A DNA stretch of 10,069 nt, taken from the NCBI GenBank assembly GCA_946478915.1, contig CAMLER010000134.1:1-10069 (forward strand), read 5' to 3'. The position numbers and the translations under genes were made by a program. Origin of the DNA: an uncultured Chryseolinea sp. (lineage in GTDB: Bacteria; Bacteroidota; Bacteroidia; Cytophagales; Cyclobacteriaceae). The number at the start of each line of letters is the position of its first letter. The stretch's first letter is position 1. This document shows positions 8,463-10,069 of this stretch, one piece after another. The notes under the pieces were generated by a model. That model was not told the origin of the DNA and made no database searches. It worked only from the letters and a program-made list of their open reading frames with translations.

Positions 8463-8492
8463 AAAGCCGGCGCAACACGCGCTGGCTTTTTT
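8463..8492 (+). terminator. Intrinsic terminator after eno
   Basis: AAAGCCGGCGC at 8463-8473 pairs with GCGCTGGCTTT at 8479-8489 (11 pairs, one G-U at 8469/8483) around the loop AACAC, and six T follow at 8487-8492. The GC-rich stem plus the T-run is a classical Rho-independent terminator and ends the carA-eno unit. Confidence 0.92.
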
Positions 8493-8552
8493 CGTTTTTA
8501 TAAACCAGGCTGGCTGACAAAGTATTAAAATACATCGGTAATGGTTTTTTCA

Positions 8553-8560
8553 TATCTTAG
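8553..8560 (+). promoter_or_regulatory. Possible -7 element before the FtsB/DivIC-like gene
   Basis: TATCTTAG at 8553-8560 agrees with the Bacteroidota -7 consensus TAnnTTTG at all but one defined base. It lies between the eno terminator and the next ATG (8580), 19 bases upstream of it. No clear -33 TTTG is seen about 17-21 bases further up, so support is limited to position and one box. The rest of the 140-base gap 8440-8579 holds only the terminator and A/T-rich sequence. Confidence 0.35.
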
Positions 8561-8579
8561 TATCACTTTTTAGACTGCT

Positions 8580-8870
8580 ATGCTGAATAAACTAACGAAG
8601 CCGTTCCGTAATTTTTACGTTGTCACCATCATAATTTTTCTCGCTTGGATGATCGTGCTTGACTCTAACAATTTCATTGCGCGATATAAGTTGAGCGCCA
8701 AACTAAACTCTTTGGAAAATGAGAAAGAGTATTACGAGGAGAAAATAAAGGAAGTGGAGAAAGATCACAATGAGTTGTTTGGAGACCGTGCATCCATTGA
8801 GAAATTTGCCCGCGAGAAGTACTTGATGAAGAAAGAAACAGAGGATATCTATATTATCGTCGAGAAATAA
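8580..8870 (+). CDS. FtsB/DivIC-like septum formation initiator protein
   Basis: This is a 96-residue bitopic membrane protein. It has a short basic N-terminus (MLNKLTKPFR), one hydrophobic segment (about 12-27, FYVVTIIIFLAWMIVL), and then a coiled coil rich in Lys and Glu (about 36-65), with the short motif at about 68-83 (GDRASIEKFAREKYLMKKETEDIY), which matches the family pattern IEKxAREKYxMxKxxExxY. FtsB and DivIC proteins join FtsL and FtsQ/DivIB in the divisome and signal septal peptidoglycan synthesis. The family call is firm from the layout and motif; FtsB and DivIC cannot be told apart here, so no symbol is given. It follows the eno terminator and precedes the barrel gene by 6 bases, so the two are likely co-transcribed. 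Confidence 0.88.
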   Translation: MLNKLTKPFRNFYVVTIIIFLAWMIVLDSNNFIARYKLSAKLNSLENEKEYYEEKIKEVEKDHNELFGDRASIEKFAREKYLMKKETEDIYIIVEK

Positions 8871-8876
8871 CCAACT

Positions 8877-9452
8877 ATGCGTTGCCTTCTATTTTGTTTT
8901 GCTGGAATGTTGTTGTCCTTCGCTGCATCCGCACAAGGCGAAGCTAATAGCCTCGAAGGTGTTCCTTTTAAAGAGCGGGTTGTTACAGGTGGAGGCTTAG
9001 GAGCTGCCTTTAATCGGTATCAGGATTTCATATCAGTGTCTCCGGAAATAGGATATATGATAACTCGGAAATTGTTGGCAGGAACCAGGCTTACTTACCG
9101 CTATACGAATTATAAAGACATCAAGCCTTCTGTTAAATTCAACGATTATGGCGTTGGTCCTTTCGTACGCTTTACGGTTTATCGGAACATTTTTATTCAA
9201 ACGGAATACGAGTATCTGAACTATGAGGATCTCCAGGTTCCCATCACGTCTGCACACGAAACAGTTCGCAAGGATTATAGCAGTTTTATGGCGGGTGGAG
9301 GATTTTTCCAACCTATTGGTCAAAAAGCTTCATTTTATTTGATGGCTCTTTACAATTTCTCTTACCGGGACCCTCGTCCTAACGAGTACATTCCCTATTC
9401 GAGTCCGCTTGTTATTCGGGTGGGAATTAACATCGGCAATGTCGGATTCTAG
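8877..9452 (+). CDS. Probable outer-membrane beta-barrel protein, function unknown
   Basis: I do not recognise a named family. The 191 residues start with a signal peptide (MRCLLFCFAGMLLSFAASAQ), with likely cleavage near ASA/Q at about 19-20; no lipobox cysteine follows, so it is probably not a lipoprotein. The mature part is rich in alternating polar and hydrophobic strands with Tyr/Phe (for example 53-61, 66-78, 91-103, 105-116, 134-144, 150-163, 175-188), as in small eight-stranded barrels. It ends in a terminal Phe (GINIGNVGF), a usual signal for insertion by the BAM complex. The 6-base gap to the division gene upstream suggests an operon. The 3' end overlaps a convergent gene by 4 bases. 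A periplasmic protein is less likely. Confidence 0.72.
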   Translation: MRCLLFCFAGMLLSFAASAQGEANSLEGVPFKERVVTGGGLGAAFNRYQDFISVSPEIGYMITRKLLAGTRLTYRYTNYKDIKPSVKFNDYGVGPFVRFTVYRNIFIQTEYEYLNYEDLQVPITSAHETVRKDYSSFMAGGGFFQPIGQKASFYLMALYNFSYRDPRPNEYIPYSSPLVIRVGINIGNVGF

Positions 9453-10069
9453 AATTTAAGGCCGAAGCTAGAGGCAAGTTCTTTTAAATCCTCTTCGACT
9501 TTTGGGTTTACAGGTATCCCATCCTTTCTTCTTTCATCTTCCATTTCACGCTCAGGATCGCCGGGTATAACGACAGCCTCTTCTCCTTCAACTGTCTTAG
9601 CTTTTCTGAAACGCGAAATCCAATTGTCCATATGACTCTTGAATTCGCTTGCGGGCCGGAACGCATCGACGCGCATCGCGCCAACGAAGTGACCTATGCC
9701 CAGACCCACCGGATCCGAGGGCGGATCAAGAAATGACACAAATGGCGGAACCCATGGTCCGTAGTTGGCACCTGATAACACTGAGGAAAAGATATCCACC
9801 CACGCACCAAGACAAAATCCTTTATGACTCCCATGCTCGCGATCGCTGCCGAGTGGGATAAGTGCTCCTCCCATTCTTGTCTCATTGGGATCAGTTGATG
9901 GTTTCCCGTTGCGCGTTTGAACCCACCCTATGGGGGCTTCTGCATTCTTGCGCTGAAGAATTTCAAGCTTACCATTTGCTGCAGTGGTGGTTGCAAAGTC
10001 AGCGACGAAAGCCGGTTGTTTGTCCGCAGGAATAGCAACTGCAATTGGATTTGTCCCCAGCAACCGTTC
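9449..10069 (-). CDS. Ldh2-family (malate/L-lactate/ureidoglycolate-type) dehydrogenase, C-terminal part
   Basis: This gene reads right to left and runs off the window at 10069; 206 residues are visible. Its frame continues through the last bases (E-R-L-L-G-T-N-P), so the TTG at 10063 is internal. Visible marks of the Ldh2 family of NAD(P)-dependent oxidoreductases are LGTNPIAVAIP, DFATTTAANGKLEI, GWVQTRNGKPSTDP and GGALIPLGSDREHGSHKGFCL followed by a helix (VDIFSSVLSGANYG). The family is usually 330-360 residues, so about 130-150 N-terminal residues, with the catalytic His region, are missing. The C-terminus IPVNPKVEEDLKELASSFGLKF is typical. The substrate (malate, lactate, ureidoglycolate, or another 2-hydroxy acid) cannot be told from this part. 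Confidence 0.9.
   Translation of the reverse strand, partial: ERLLGTNPIAVAIPADKQPAFVADFATTTAANGKLEILQRKNAEAPIGWVQTRNGKPSTDPNETRMGGALIPLGSDREHGSHKGFCLGAWVDIFSSVLSGANYGPWVPPFVSFLDPPSDPVGLGIGHFVGAMRVDAFRPASEFKSHMDNWISRFRKAKTVEGEEAVVIPGDPEREMEDERRKDGIPVNPKVEEDLKELASSFGLKF

Noticed and set aside
9033..9323. Minus-strand 96-codon frame within the barrel gene
   Set aside because: Antisense shadow; the plus-strand gene has a signal peptide, strand pattern and terminal Phe, while this frame has no recognisable feature.
9649..9885. Short frames on both strands within the dehydrogenase gene
   Set aside because: They overlap a frame with clear Ldh2-family motifs and have no support of their own.

Overview
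This is an ordinary chromosomal core region of a Bacteroidota bacterium, probably from the Cytophagia. The evidence is the block order (spc/alpha ribosomal genes, then carA and eno), the cysteine-poor L36, the long Lys/Ala tail on L17, and the general lack of Shine-Dalgarno sequences before start codons. No species name can be supported from the sequence alone.

Positions 1-5897, plus strand: the end of the spc operon and all of the alpha operon, in the order rplO (5' end outside the window), secY, map, infA, rpmJ, rpsM, rpsK, rpsD, rpoA, rplQ. Most genes are separated by a few bases or overlap (rplO/secY by 1 base, map/infA by 22), as expected for one long transcript. The two largest gaps are infA-rpmJ (105 bases), which holds three GTAG-headed REP-like palindromic units, and rpsK-rpsD (79 bases), which may be a leader. 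A strong intrinsic terminator at 5923-5955 closes the block. Its products form ribosomal subunits, the RNA polymerase alpha subunit, initiation factor IF-1, the SecY translocon and the peptidase that trims N-terminal methionines.

Positions 5956-8492: a second unit, carA (small subunit of carbamoyl-phosphate synthetase) and eno (enolase), with a possible Bacteroidota-type promoter before carA and an intrinsic terminator after eno. carB is not in the window.

Positions 8493-9452: a possible promoter, then a small FtsB/DivIC-like cell division protein and, 6 bases later, a secreted protein of about 190 residues that looks like an outer-membrane beta-barrel of unknown function. Positions 9449-10069, minus strand: the C-terminal part of an Ldh2-family (malate/lactate/ureidoglycolate-type) dehydrogenase, convergent with the barrel gene and sharing its CTAG stop site.

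No new biological system is evident. The observation most worth following is the cluster of REP-like palindromes inside the ribosomal operon between infA and rpmJ.
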